Of a stretch of DNA of 64,000 nucleotides, positions 18,456 through 27,298 are shown piece by piece. The stretch lies in contig NZ_JOEM01000016.1 of the NCBI RefSeq assembly GCF_000718135.1, positions 254,234-318,233 of the forward strand, read 5' to 3'. Below the pieces are notes generated by a model that was not told where the DNA came from, did not search any database, and saw only the letters and a list, made by a program, of their open reading frames with translations. The stretch's first letter is position 1; every line of letters starts with the position of its first letter. The translations under genes were made by a program, and so were the position numbers. The DNA comes from Streptomyces cyaneofuscatus (GTDB lineage Bacteria; Actinomycetota; Actinomycetes; Streptomycetales; Streptomycetaceae).

Positions 18456-19727
18456 ATGCGACGTACAGGAATGACCCGGAGATCGCTCGTGGCGGGTGCG
18501 GCCGGACTGGTGGCGGCGATGACGACGGGCGGTGACGCGGTGGCCGCGCGGACGGCCCGGGCGGTACGGGGAGGAGGTGGCGGCGAGGACCGCTTCGCGC
18601 GGGGTGAGCTGCGCGGCGTGTGGATCGCCACGGTCGCCAACCTGGACTGGCCTTCCAAGAAGGGCCTGACGGCGGCCGCGCAGGAGGCCGAGCTCATCGC
18701 CCACCTGGACCGGGCGGTCCGGCTGCGGCTCAATGCGGTGGTGCTCCAGGTCCGTCCCACCGCGGACGCCCTGTGGCCCTCCCCGTACGAACCGTGGGCC
18801 GACTGCCTCACCGGCGTCCAGGGCCAGGACCCGGGGTGGGACCCGCTCGCCACCGCGGTCCGGGAGGCGCACGACCGGGGCCTGGAGCTGCACGCCTGGT
18901 TCAACCCGTACCGGGTCGCGAACCACACGGACCCCGCCCGCCTCGCCGCCTCCCACCCGGCGCGGCGCAACCCCGACTGGGTCCTGCCGTACGGCGGGAA
19001 GCTCTACTACAACCCGGGGCTGCCGGAGGTCCGCCGCTTCGTCCAGGACGCGATGCTGGACGCCGTGCGCCGCTACGAGATCGACGCGGTGCACTGGGAC
19101 GACTACTTCTACCCGTATCCGGTGGCGGGGGAGGCGTTCAAGGACGACGCCGCGTACAAGCGGTACGGGGGCGGCTTCCCGGACCGGGCCGCCTGGCGCC
19201 GCGACAACGTGGACCGGCTGGTGCGCGAGATGGGTGTGCGGATCCGGGAGACCCGGCAGGGCGTCCGGTTCGGCATCAGCCCGTTCGCCGTCTGGCGGAA
19301 CAAGGCCACCGACCCGCTGGGCTCCGACACCCGGGCGGGCGTGGAGACGTACGACGACCTGCACGCCGACACCCGGAAGTGGGTCAAGGAGGGCTGGATC
19401 GATTACATCGCTCCGCAGATCTACTGGCATATCGGGCTGTCCACCGCCGACTACGCCAAGGTCCTCGCCTGGTGGGCCGCCACCGTGCGGGGCACGGGCG
19501 TGGGCCTGTACGTGGGGGAGGCGCTCTACAAGGCGGGTGACCCGGCCCAGCCCGCACCCTGGCAGGATCCGGCGGAGCTCTCCCGACACCTCACCCTCGC
19601 CCGGGACCACGACGAGGTGGGCGGGCACATCTTCTTCTCCGCCAAGCATGTGGCGGCGGACCGCATCGGCGCGATGGCCCGGGTGGTCGCCGACCACTAC
19701 CAGGACCGGGTGCGCGCACCGCGCTGA
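18456..19727 (+). CDS. Secreted GHL10-type glycoside hydrolase-like protein
   Basis: An exported protein of about 423 residues with the DUF187/GHL10 fold. The N-terminus has a twin-arginine type signal (MTRRSLVAGAAGLVAAM). The TIM-barrel domain begins ELRGVWIATVANLDWPS and shows typical motifs: LNAVVLQVRPTADALWPS, ELHAWFNPYR, IDAVHWDDYFYPYP and YIAPQIYWHIG. Members act on cell-wall or exported polysaccharides, but the substrate is not known. The start is uncertain: ATG 18456, GTG 18447 and GTG 18423 are all in frame. Lies divergently from the 3-hydroxybutyryl-CoA dehydrogenase gene. Confidence 0.85.
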   Translation: MRRTGMTRRSLVAGAAGLVAAMTTGGDAVAARTARAVRGGGGGEDRFARGELRGVWIATVANLDWPSKKGLTAAAQEAELIAHLDRAVRLRLNAVVLQVRPTADALWPSPYEPWADCLTGVQGQDPGWDPLATAVREAHDRGLELHAWFNPYRVANHTDPARLAASHPARRNPDWVLPYGGKLYYNPGLPEVRRFVQDAMLDAVRRYEIDAVHWDDYFYPYPVAGEAFKDDAAYKRYGGGFPDRAAWRRDNVDRLVREMGVRIRETRQGVRFGISPFAVWRNKATDPLGSDTRAGVETYDDLHADTRKWVKEGWIDYIAPQIYWHIGLSTADYAKVLAWWAATVRGTGVGLYVGEALYKAGDPAQPAPWQDPAELSRHLTLARDHDEVGGHIFFSAKHVAADRIGAMARVVADHYQDRVRAPR

Positions 19728-19740
19728 CCCGGGGAGATGA

Positions 19741-19769
19741 GGGGCCGGGGCCGCTCGGACCCCGGCCCC
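19741..19769. terminator. Hairpin after the GHL10 gene
   Basis: GGGGCCGGGG 19741-19750 pairs with CCCCGGCCCC 19760-19769, loop of nine bases, between convergent genes. Confidence 0.65.
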
Positions 19770-19793
19770 GGCCCTCCTCCTCAGGCCGCCGTC

Positions 19794-20003
19794 CTACTGC
19801 GGCTGCCGGCCCTGCGGCGCCTCGATGTGCTGGACGACGCTGTCGGGGCCGGGGGACATCAGGTGTTCGTGGCCGTCGGGGAAGCGGAGCCGGTACGGAG
19901 GGGCGCCCCCGTCCCCGAGCACTTCGATGATCTCTGCGACCCGGTCGTGCTGTCCCACGGTCCTGCCGTGCATCAGCAGCCGGTCGCCCGCGTGTGCCTC
20001 CAT
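19794..20003 (-). CDS. DUF1918 small protein
   Basis: A 69-residue protein with the DUF1918 pattern: MEAHAGDRLLMHGRTVGQHDRVAEIIEV ... PYRLRFPDGHEHLMSPGPD. It folds as a small beta barrel of unknown role, common in actinobacteria. I chose ATG 20003 because GAGGAGG sits nine bases upstream; the frame continues to 20021 without a better start. Confidence 0.85.
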   Translation of the reverse strand: MEAHAGDRLLMHGRTVGQHDRVAEIIEVLGDGGAPPYRLRFPDGHEHLMSPGPDSVVQHIEAPQGRQPQ

Positions 20004-20052
20004 CGGGAGTGACCTCCTCACGGTGACGGTCCGCCTGTCCGTACGGCCAAGT

Positions 20053-21105
20053 CTATGACCGTACGGGCCCGGTTTCCCCTGCTGAACGCGGTGCCGACCG
20101 GCCCCGGCGGCCCGTCCGCTGGGTGGCGGCGATGCAGACCAGCACCGCCACCGCCGCGAGGGGAGCCGCCGCCGACACCTCTTCGCCGAGCAGCAGGAAC
20201 GACCACGCCAGCGTCAGCAGCGGCTGCGCGAGCTGGAGTTGACTGGCCCGGGGGACACCGATCTCGGCCATGCCCTTGTACCAGACGTACAGCCCGAAGA
20301 ACGTCGATCCGGCGGCCACCCAGACCAGGCCGAGGACGCCGTGCGCGGTGAGGTGGACCGGCTCCAGCGGCAGGGCCACCGCGCTGCCCGCCACCGCGAG
20401 CGGCAGGCACAGGATCAGCGCCCAGCCGATCACCTGCCACCCCGGCATCACCCGGGCCAGCCGGCCGCCCTCGGTGTACCCGGCCGCGCACACCAGCAGC
20501 GCGCCGAAGAGGTACAGGTCGCCCGAGGTGAGGGCGCCGCCGCTCTGCTGCACGGTGAAGCCGATGACGACGGCCGCCCCGGCGAGGGCCGCGACCCAGA
20601 ACGTACGGGAAGGGCGTTCGCCGGTACGGAGTGACCCCAGCACCGCCGTCGTCAGCGGCAGCAGCCCCACGACCACGGCCGCGTGCGAGGTGGTGGAGGT
20701 CTGGAGGGCGAGGGTCGTCAGCAGCGGAAACCCGATCACCACACCGCCCGCCACCACCGCGAGCCCGCCCCAGTGGCGGCGCGCGGGCACCGGTGCCCGG
20801 ACCGCCAGCAGGAAGCCGCCCGCGATCAGGGCGGCGAGCGTGGAGCGCAGGGCGACGAGGGACCAGGGGCCGAAGCTCTCCAGCCCCCAGGCGGTGGAGG
20901 GGAAGGTGAGCGAGAACGCCACGACGCCGAGCGCGGCGAGGAGCGTGCCACGGCGGGCGGGGGCCTTGGCGGTGTGCTCCGGCGCGTCCGGGGCGGGGGC
21001 CTCGGCGGTGTGCGGGGCCGCGCCCGGGGCGGGCGTCGGGGAGGTCTCCGTACCGGCATCGACCGCTATCGTTCTGGAACCGGTAGCGCTATCCTGTGCT
21101 CTCAT
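20053..21105 (-). CDS. EamA/DMT-family transporter
   Basis: A drug/metabolite transporter of about 350 residues with ten predicted helices in two EamA repeats (first helix LLAALGVVAFSLTFPSTAWGL; later WALILCLPLAVAGSAVAL and LTLAWSFLLLGEEVSAAAPLAAVAVLVC). The first 50 residues are Ala/Pro-rich and unusual for the family, so the true start may lie further in, although no good alternative codon is visible. ATG 21105 overlaps the ATG of the divergent MocR gene by two bases. Such pairs usually mean that the MocR regulator controls the transporter. The cargo is unknown. Confidence 0.85.
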   Translation of the reverse strand: MRAQDSATGSRTIAVDAGTETSPTPAPGAAPHTAEAPAPDAPEHTAKAPARRGTLLAALGVVAFSLTFPSTAWGLESFGPWSLVALRSTLAALIAGGFLLAVRAPVPARRHWGGLAVVAGGVVIGFPLLTTLALQTSTTSHAAVVVGLLPLTTAVLGSLRTGERPSRTFWVAALAGAAVVIGFTVQQSGGALTSGDLYLFGALLVCAAGYTEGGRLARVMPGWQVIGWALILCLPLAVAGSAVALPLEPVHLTAHGVLGLVWVAAGSTFFGLYVWYKGMAEIGVPRASQLQLAQPLLTLAWSFLLLGEEVSAAAPLAAVAVLVCIAATQRTGRRGRSAPRSAGETGPVRS

Positions 21106-22573
21106 GCAAGAGCGTAGCAGCGTCGCCGAACTGGTCACTTCCCTGCGGGCCGAGCTCAACCGCTACTCACCCGGTGGGAAGCTGCCGTCCAGCCGCGCGC
21201 TCGTCGAACGCTTCCGGGTCAGCCCGGTCACCGTCTCCCGCGCCATCGCCCAGCTCGCCGCCGAAGGGCTCGTCACCACCCGCCCCGGCTCCGGCGCCTT
21301 CCGGGCCGAGCCGCGCGCCGAGGTGCCCGCCCCCGGTGACACGTCCTGGCAGGAGGTGTCGCTGAGCGGCGACGGCGGACCCGAGGTCGTGCCCCGTACG
21401 GTCGACGCCTCCGGGGTCCTGGCCACCCTCGCCGCGCCACCGCCCGGCACCATCGAGTTCAACGGCGGCTACCTCCACGCCTCCCTCCAGCCGGAGCGGG
21501 CCCTGGCCGCCGCCCTCGCCCGGGCCGGCCGGCGCCCGGGTGCCTGGGGCCGCCCGCCCACGGACGGGCTGCCCGAACTGCGGTCCTGGTTCGCCCGCGA
21601 GATCGGCCCGGCGCTCTCCGGCGCCGACGTCCTGATCACCGCGGGCGGCCAGAGCGCCCTGGCCACCGCCCTGCGCGCCCTCGCCCCGCCCGGCGCCCCG
21701 GTCCTGGTGGAGTCGCCCACCTACCCCGGCATGCTCGCGGTCGCCCGCGCCACGGGGCTGCGCCCGGTCCCCGTCCCGATGGACGCGGACGGGGTCCGGC
21801 CCGAGCTGCTCGCCGACGCGTTTCGCGCCACCGGGGCCCGGGTCCTCGTCACCCAGCCTCTCTTCCAGAACCCCACCGGAGCCACCCTTGCCCCCGCCCG
21901 CCGGCCCGAGGTCCTGGCGATCGCCCGAGCGGCCGGGGCGTTCGTCATCGAGGACGACTTCGCCCGCCGGCTCGTCCACGAGGACGCCGGACCGCTCCCG
22001 GCACCGCTGGCCGCCGACGACCCCGACGGTGTGGTCGTCCACGTCTGCTCGCTCACCAAGGTCACCTCACCCAGCCTCCGGGTCGGCGCGCTGGCCGCCC
22101 GGGGCCCGGTCCTCGAACGCCTCCGCGCCATCCAGGTCGTCGACAGCTTCTTCGTACCGAGGCCGCTCCAGGAGGCCGCGCTCGAACTCGTCGGCTCCCC
22201 CTCGTGGGGCCGCCACCTGGCCGCGGTGGCGGCGGAGCTGGGGAGCCGCCGTACGGTGATGGCCGCCGCCCTCCGCTCCGAGCTGCCGGAGTTCGCCCTG
22301 CCCCACGTGCCGGCGGGCGGCGGCAGCCTCTGGGCGCGGATCCCGGCGACCGGCGCGGGAACGGGCCCCGACGAGGCGGCCGTCGCCTCCGCCGCCTTGC
22401 GCGCCTCGGTCGCCATCGCCCCGGGGAGTCCGTACTTCTGCGCCGAACCCCCGGCGGGACACGTACGGCTGAGCTTCGCCGCGGTCTCCGGAGCGGCCGA
22501 GATCGCGGAGGGCGTGCGCCGGCTCCGGACGGCGTACGACGGGCTCCGGGCCCCGGTGCCGTCCGGCACCTGA
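21104..22573 (+). CDS. MocR-type GntR/aminotransferase transcriptional regulator
   Basis: A 489-residue regulator. Residues 1-75 form a GntR winged helix (ELVTSLRAELNRYSPGGKLPSSRALVERFRVSPVTVSRAIAQLAAEGLV). Residues from about 110 are a fold-type I aminotransferase domain, with LITAGGQSALATALRAL, ESPTYPGM, and the PLP-lysine region HVCSLTKVTSPSLRVG. MocR proteins sense PLP or an amino-compound. The start ATG 21104 is immediately downstream of a -10-like TATCCT (21090-21095), so the mRNA is probably leaderless. It is divergent from, and overlaps the start of, the EamA transporter gene it likely controls. Confidence 0.9.
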   Translation: MQERSSVAELVTSLRAELNRYSPGGKLPSSRALVERFRVSPVTVSRAIAQLAAEGLVTTRPGSGAFRAEPRAEVPAPGDTSWQEVSLSGDGGPEVVPRTVDASGVLATLAAPPPGTIEFNGGYLHASLQPERALAAALARAGRRPGAWGRPPTDGLPELRSWFAREIGPALSGADVLITAGGQSALATALRALAPPGAPVLVESPTYPGMLAVARATGLRPVPVPMDADGVRPELLADAFRATGARVLVTQPLFQNPTGATLAPARRPEVLAIARAAGAFVIEDDFARRLVHEDAGPLPAPLAADDPDGVVVHVCSLTKVTSPSLRVGALAARGPVLERLRAIQVVDSFFVPRPLQEAALELVGSPSWGRHLAAVAAELGSRRTVMAAALRSELPEFALPHVPAGGGSLWARIPATGAGTGPDEAAVASAALRASVAIAPGSPYFCAEPPAGHVRLSFAAVSGAAEIAEGVRRLRTAYDGLRAPVPSGT

Positions 22574-22630
22574 CCGGGGTGAGGCCGGGGCCCTCTTGAC
22601 CGGACAGGCGTTCGGCACCACGATCCGGCC

Positions 22631-23221
22631 ATGACGCATCCCGCCATGACGCATCGGGTCACCCTGGTCGCGGCGGCGCGCACGTCGCCCCGCCTGGCCG
22701 AACGCTTCGACGACGACCGGCCGCTCGACCAGGCCGGGTGGCACGAGGTGCAGCTCGTCGCCCACACCCTGGTCCCGCTCGGGGCGGCCGAACTGCGTTA
22801 CTGCTCGCCCACCCCGCGCAGCCGTGCCACCGGCGACGCGCTCGGCTACGCGCCGATGGCCCAGCCCGCCCTGCGCGACTGCGACATGGGCCGCTGGCGC
22901 GGGATGACTCTGGCCGAGGTCGCCGCCCGCGAACCGGCCGCCGTCGCCGCCTGGCTCGCCGACCCGGGCGGCTCCCCGCACGGTGGCGAGTCCCTCCTCG
23001 CCTTCATCGGGCGGATCGGGGGCTGGCTGGACACCCGCCCGGCCTGCGACGGGTTCATCGTCGCGGTCGCCGAACCCGCCGTGATCCGCGCGGCCCTGGT
23101 CTACGCGCTGAACGTGCCGCCGACGGCGTACTGGAACGTGGACGTCCGCCCGCTCTCCACGATCACGCTCGCGGGCTCGCCCGGCCGCTGGAGCCTGAGC
23201 CTGGAGTCCGGCATCCGCTGA
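22631..23221 (+). CDS. Histidine-phosphatase superfamily protein lacking catalytic histidines
   Basis: A 196-residue protein (or 191 from ATG 22646) of the phosphoglycerate-mutase-like fold: YCSPTPRSRATGDAL, CDMGRWRGMTLAEV and SPHGGESLLAFIGRI are recognisable family segments. But the N-terminal RHG motif is replaced by AART in TLVAAARTSP, and the second histidine motif (usually SHGGVIR) reads AEPAVIR. Both phosphoenzyme/acid histidines are therefore missing, so it is probably not a phosphatase. It may bind a ligand or partner. The start has two copies of ATGACGCAT 15 bases apart, leaving the exact initiation unclear. Confidence 0.8.
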   Translation: MTHPAMTHRVTLVAAARTSPRLAERFDDDRPLDQAGWHEVQLVAHTLVPLGAAELRYCSPTPRSRATGDALGYAPMAQPALRDCDMGRWRGMTLAEVAAREPAAVAAWLADPGGSPHGGESLLAFIGRIGGWLDTRPACDGFIVAVAEPAVIRAALVYALNVPPTAYWNVDVRPLSTITLAGSPGRWSLSLESGIR

Positions 23222-23315
23222 CGCCCGGCTCCGGCGGGCCCGCTCCCTTCCCACCGGTCCGACCAGTCGGTACGTTGCAGGGGCATCGGTCCCGCCTCGT
23301 ACCGAAGGAGCCAAG

Positions 23316-24485
23316 GTGCCGCAGATCCACGGCCACTGCGACGACCGCTTCGCCGGCGTCCGGGACGCCTTCGAGGAGAACTTCACCGCCCGCGGCGAAC
23401 TGGGCGCGGCGGTCACCGTCCTCGCCGACGGCGTCCCCGTGGTGGACCTCTGGGGCGGCTGGGCGGACGAGGCCCGCACCCGCCCCTGGGTGCGGGACAC
23501 CGTCGTCAACGTCTGGTCCACGGGCAAGGGTCCCACCGCGCTCTGCGCCCACATCCTGGCCGACCGGGGGCTGCTCGACCTGGACGCCCCCGTCGCCGCG
23601 TACTGGCCGGAGTTCGCGGCGAACGGCAAGGGGTCCGTCCTCGTACGCCACCTCCTCTCGCACCGCTCCGGGGTCGCCGGAGTCGGCACACCGCACACCC
23701 TGGACGAGCTGTACGACTGGGAGCTGACCTGCGCCCGGCTCGCCGCCACCGCACCTATGTGGGAGCCCGGGACCCGGTCCGGCTACCACGCGATCTCGTA
23801 CGGATTCCTCGTCGGCGAGGTGGTCCGCCGGGTCGGCGGGATGCTGCCCGGGGACTTCCTGCGGCAGGAGATCACCGGACCGCTGGGCATCGACTTCACC
23901 TTCGGCCTCCCCGAGAAGGAGACCCACCGGCTCGCCGAACTCGTCCAGGAACGCGCCGACCGCGACGCCCAGGCCGCCCTGCTGGCCCGGATGACGCCGG
24001 TGGCCGTCGCCTCCCTGCTCAACCCGCCCACCGGACGGGCCGCCGCCAACACACCCGGGTGGCGCGCCGCCGAGATCCCCGCCGCCAACGGCCACGGCAC
24101 CGCCCGCGCCATCGCCGCGCTCTACGGGATCCTCGCCGGACGCGGCAGCCTCGACGGCCACCGGATCCTCTCCGAGCAGGCCGCCGAACGGGTCCGCGAG
24201 AGCCAGGGCGCCTGCCGCGACCTGGTCCTCGGCGACGCCTTCGCCCATGAGACGGAGATCGCCCTCGGCCTCTGGCTGAGCGGCCGCAACCGCTCCTACG
24301 GCCCCGACCCGCGGGCGATGGGCCACGACGGCGCGGGCGGTTCCTGCGGTCTGGCCGACCCGGACGCGGGAATCGCCCTCGGGTACGTCATGAACCGGAT
24401 GGGCTCCGGCGTGGCCGACGATCCCCGTAAGACGGCGCTGGTCGACGCGGTCTACGCGGCCCTCGGCGACGACGTTCGGGCATGA
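23316..24485 (+). CDS. Serine hydrolase of the beta-lactamase/EstB family
   Basis: A 389-residue cytoplasmic protein (no signal peptide) with the class C beta-lactamase-like fold. The nucleophile motif S-x-x-K is Ser68-Thr-Gly-Lys71 in NVWSTGKGP; the second motif region is SGYHAISYGFLVGEVV (Tyr base), and the third is GHDGAGGSCG replacing KTG. This pattern fits esterases such as EstB rather than true beta-lactamases. It starts at GTG 23316 after GAAGGAG. The physiological ester or amide substrate is unknown. Confidence 0.88.
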   Translation: MPQIHGHCDDRFAGVRDAFEENFTARGELGAAVTVLADGVPVVDLWGGWADEARTRPWVRDTVVNVWSTGKGPTALCAHILADRGLLDLDAPVAAYWPEFAANGKGSVLVRHLLSHRSGVAGVGTPHTLDELYDWELTCARLAATAPMWEPGTRSGYHAISYGFLVGEVVRRVGGMLPGDFLRQEITGPLGIDFTFGLPEKETHRLAELVQERADRDAQAALLARMTPVAVASLLNPPTGRAAANTPGWRAAEIPAANGHGTARAIAALYGILAGRGSLDGHRILSEQAAERVRESQGACRDLVLGDAFAHETEIALGLWLSGRNRSYGPDPRAMGHDGAGGSCGLADPDAGIALGYVMNRMGSGVADDPRKTALVDAVYAALGDDVRA

Positions 24486-24560
24486 TCGGAACGCGACGTT
24501 CCACACCGCCGACCCAACCCGGGTTTCGCCTGCGGTTGCCAGGAATGTGAGGATGTCACC

Positions 24561-25058
24561 ATGACAACCAAGGTCTACTTCGACATCACCATCGACGACG
24601 CGCCCGCAGGGCGGATCACGTTCAACCTGTTCGACGACGTCGTCCCCAAGACGGCGGAGAACTTCCGCGCGCTCGCCACCGGCGAGAAGGGCTTCGGCTA
24701 CGCCGGCTCGTCCTTCCACCGCGTCATCACCGACTTCATGCTCCAGGGCGGGGACTTCACCCGCGGCGACGGCACCGGCGGCAAGAGCATCTACGGCGAG
24801 AAGTTCGCCGACGAGAACTTCAAGCTCAAGCACGACCGTGTGGGTCTGCTCTCCATGGCCAACGCCGGCGCGAACACCAACGGCTCGCAGTTCTTCATCA
24901 CGACGGTGCTCACCCCGTGGCTGGACGGCAAGCACGTGGTCTTCGGCGAGGTCGCCGACGAGGACGGCATGGCCCTGGTCCGCAAGATCGAGGCGCTCGG
25001 CTCCTCCAGCGGCCGCACCCGCGCCAAGGTCACCATCGCCGAGTCCGGCGTTCTCTGA
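24561..25058 (+). CDS. Cyclophilin-type peptidyl-prolyl cis-trans isomerase
   Basis: Cytoplasmic cyclophilin of 165 residues that speeds proline isomerisation in folding proteins. All core motifs are present: [61 protein letters not shown] and [12 protein letters not shown]. No signal peptide. Start ATG 24561. A strong hairpin follows. Confidence 0.96.
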   Translation: MTTKVYFDITIDDAPAGRITFNLFDDVVPKTAENFRALATGEKGFGYAGSSFHRVITDFMLQGGDFTRGDGTGGKSIYGEKFADENFKLKHDRVGLLSMANAGANTNGSQFFITTVLTPWLDGKHVVFGEVADEDGMALVRKIEALGSSSGRTRAKVTIAESGVL

Positions 25059-25099
25059 CCGGAACGGGGCCTTCGGGCCCGGCATGCTCCAGGCATACA

Positions 25100-25136
25100 G
25101 GAAGCCCGGCCGACGCACTGCGTCGGCCGGGCTTCC
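25100..25136. terminator. Bidirectional terminator between cyclophilin and DUF5997 genes
   Basis: GGAAGCCCGGCCGACG 25100-25115 pairs perfectly with CGTCGGCCGGGCTTCC 25121-25136, loop CACTG. Confidence 0.85.
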
Positions 25137-25158
25137 CGGTCTCTTCCGTGGGCCGCGG

Positions 25159-25551
25159 TCAGTTCGACCGGGCGGCGCGCTCCGCGTTGCGCTCCTTGAT
25201 GCGGGCGGCCTCCTTGCGGACCTCGGCCTGGGTGGCCCGCTCCTTCTGGAGCCACTCGGGCATCTCGTCCTTGAGGGCGTCGACCTGCTCGGTGGTGAGG
25301 GCGTCGGTGATCCCGCCGCGGGCGAGCCCCGCGATGGAGATGCCGAGCTTCGCCGCGACCACCGGGCGGGGGTGCGGTCCGGTGCGGCGCAGCTCGACCA
25401 GCCACGCGGGCGGGTCGGTCTGGAGGGCGTTGAGCTCGGTGCGCGAGACGGCACCCTCCTGGAACTCGGCGGGGGTGGCCTGGAGGTACACACCCAGCTT
25501 CTTCGCCGCGGTGGCGGGCTTCATGGTCTGGGCGGTCTTGTGCGACGTCAT
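25159..25551 (-). CDS. DUF5997 family protein
   Basis: A 130-residue basic protein starting at ATG 25551 (MTSHKTAQTMKPATAAKKLGVYLQATPAEF). It contains helical segments ALQTDPPAWLVELRRTGPHPRPVVAAKLGISIAGLARGG that read like a DNA- or protein-binding bundle, and ends in a charged helix. The function is unknown. It is divergent from a LysR effector-domain gene with 58 bases between starts, an arrangement I know as recurrent in Streptomyces, so both are likely controlled from one intergenic promoter region. Confidence 0.85.
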   Translation of the reverse strand: MTSHKTAQTMKPATAAKKLGVYLQATPAEFQEGAVSRTELNALQTDPPAWLVELRRTGPHPRPVVAAKLGISIAGLARGGITDALTTEQVDALKDEMPEWLQKERATQAEVRKEAARIKERNAERAARSN

Positions 25552-25609
25552 GGGTCCAGGGTATCGACCACAGGACATAGCTCCGACCACGGACCGGTAG
25601 CCTGAACCC

Positions 25610-26389
25610 GTGACAGGCTCGGACATCCCCTCATCCTTCAGGCTCGCGTACGTCCCCGGCGTGACGCCGACCAAGTGGGTGAGGGTCTGGCACGAGCGAC
25701 TGCCCGGCACCCCGCTGGAGCTGATCCAGGTCCCTCCGGCCGACGCGGGCCGGCTGCTGGCGGACGGCGGCGCGGAGGCCGGACTCGTACGGCTCCCGGT
25801 CGACCGGGACGTCCTCAGCGCGATCCCGCTGTACACGGAGACGACGGTCGTGGTGATCCCCAAGGACCACACCGCCACAGCCGCGGAGGAGATCACGCTC
25901 CCCGATCTGGCGGACGAGATCGTCCTGCACCCGCTCGACGACGTCCTGGACTGGGAGACCCTCCCGGGCCGCCCCGCGATCGAGCGCCCGGCCACCACGG
26001 CGGACGCGATCGAGCTGGTGGCGGCGGGCGTGGGCGTGCTCCTCGTCCCGCAGTCCCTGGCCCGCCTGCACCACCGCAAGGACCTCACCTACCGGCCGGT
26101 CCTGGAAGCCCCCGAGTCCCGCGTGGCCCTGTCGTGGCCGCAGGAGGAGCCCACCCCCGACCTGGTGGAGGAGTTCATCGGCATCGTCCGGGGACGCACG
26201 GTCAACAGCACCCGGGGCCGCGCGGCCACCCCACCGCAGCCGTCGGCGAAGGAGAAACCCAAGGCGAAGGCCAAGCGGGCGGGCACGGCGACCGGCTCCG
26301 CGCGCAAGCAGGCGGCCACGGGCCGCCGCGCGGGAACCCCCAAGGGCGGCAAGCCCACGGGCAAGCGCGGAAAGCCGCGCGGCCGCTAG
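25610..26389 (+). CDS. LysR substrate-binding-domain protein without HTH
   Basis: A 259-residue protein consisting of a LysR-type periplasmic-binding-like effector domain (FRLAYVPGVTPTKWVRVWHERLPGTPLELIQV; VVVIPKDHTATAAEEITLPDLADE; TADAIELVAAGVGVLLVPQSLARLHH) with no N-terminal winged helix. From about residue 205 a tail rich in Lys, Arg, Ala and Pro follows, resembling histone-like tails that bind nucleic acid. So it may still contact DNA by the tail, or act as a ligand-sensing partner of DUF5997, encoded divergently next door. Start GTG 25610. Confidence 0.85.
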   Translation: MTGSDIPSSFRLAYVPGVTPTKWVRVWHERLPGTPLELIQVPPADAGRLLADGGAEAGLVRLPVDRDVLSAIPLYTETTVVVIPKDHTATAAEEITLPDLADEIVLHPLDDVLDWETLPGRPAIERPATTADAIELVAAGVGVLLVPQSLARLHHRKDLTYRPVLEAPESRVALSWPQEEPTPDLVEEFIGIVRGRTVNSTRGRAATPPQPSAKEKPKAKAKRAGTATGSARKQAATGRRAGTPKGGKPTGKRGKPRGR

Positions 26390-26650
26390 AACCGGGCGCT
26401 CACCCTCGTACGACCGCTCGTAGGACCGCTCCTCCCACCCCCCCCTCAGCCCTCCCCAGCGCCCCCGCGTCCCCCGCATCCCGACGTCCCGTCGGACAGA
26501 TCCCGCGGACGGCGCCCCAGCAGGTCAGAGGGTGCGAATTCCCGGGGTTGCGTCACTTCCCCGGCAGCGGTGGTGGCCCTCGCCCCCCGTCCCGCAGGGT
26601 TGTCGTCAGCCGGCCGGTGCGGTCGGCTCCGAACAGGGGAGGCAACGTAC

Positions 26651-27097
26651 ATGCGAGCCATGACGAGGACGTTCGTGAGTGTCGCCACCGCCGTGGGTAT
26701 CGCGGCCGGAACGATGACGGCGGCGGGCACCAGCTTCGCGGCGACGCCGGCCCAGCAGGCCCCGACGGTCAGCGCCCAGCAGGTCGCGCCGCTCGCGGTC
26801 GTCAACCTCGGCCTGAGCAACGCACAGGCGAAGGAGGTCCAGCGCTGGCTGGCACGCTCCTGGAACTACACGGGCGCCATCGACGGCCAGCTCGGCACCA
26901 ACAGCTGGAAGGCGTTCCAGCGCTTCCTGAGGTCGGCCGCCAACTACAACGACGCCATCGACGGAGTCGTCGGACCCAACACGGTCAAGGCCCTCCAGCG
27001 CTGGCTGAAGGCGCACTACGGCTACACCGGCGCGATCGACGGCGTCGCCGGACCGGGCACCCAGGCGGCGTTCAAGCGGTTCGCCAAAGCCCGCTGA
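26651..27097 (+). CDS. Secreted peptidoglycan-binding protein
   Basis: A 148-residue exported protein. The signal peptide runs to about residue 31 (GTMTAAGTSFAA). The mature part has three short internal repeats of the PG_binding_1 type: EVQRWLARSWNYTGAIDGQLG, KAFQRFLRSAANYNDAIDGVVG and KALQRWLKAHYGYTGAIDGVAG. Each repeats the W/F-x-x-x-YxxAIDGxxG pattern. With no catalytic domain it probably decorates or binds the cell wall. ATG 26651 is preceded by GGGGAGG with eight bases spacing. Confidence 0.88.
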   Translation: MRAMTRTFVSVATAVGIAAGTMTAAGTSFAATPAQQAPTVSAQQVAPLAVVNLGLSNAQAKEVQRWLARSWNYTGAIDGQLGTNSWKAFQRFLRSAANYNDAIDGVVGPNTVKALQRWLKAHYGYTGAIDGVAGPGTQAAFKRFAKAR

Positions 27098-27130
27098 TTC
27101 TCGGGTGAACAGCTTAGCCCAGGGGTGAGG

Positions 27131-27174
27131 AGCACGGCGGGTCCGCAGTTCAGGGGAGCGGACCCTGCCGTGCT
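27131..27174 (+). terminator. Terminator after the peptidoglycan-binding gene
   Basis: AGCACGGCGGGTCCGC 27131-27146 pairs with GCGGACCCTGCCGTGCT 27158-27174 (one interruption), followed by TTTTC. Confidence 0.8.
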
Positions 27175-27298
27175 TTTCGTCGCGAGCGGATGGCGTACGC
27201 CCGGCGTATCGGCGAACCGGTCGACAGAGCCCTCGTACGCTACGACCTGCCCTGACCCTGACCTGACGTGACCTGCGCGGGGCCGATCCACACCGACC

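Noticed and set aside
26390..26480. C-rich tract as a repeat element
   Set aside because: Simple composition bias with no repeat unit or hairpin.
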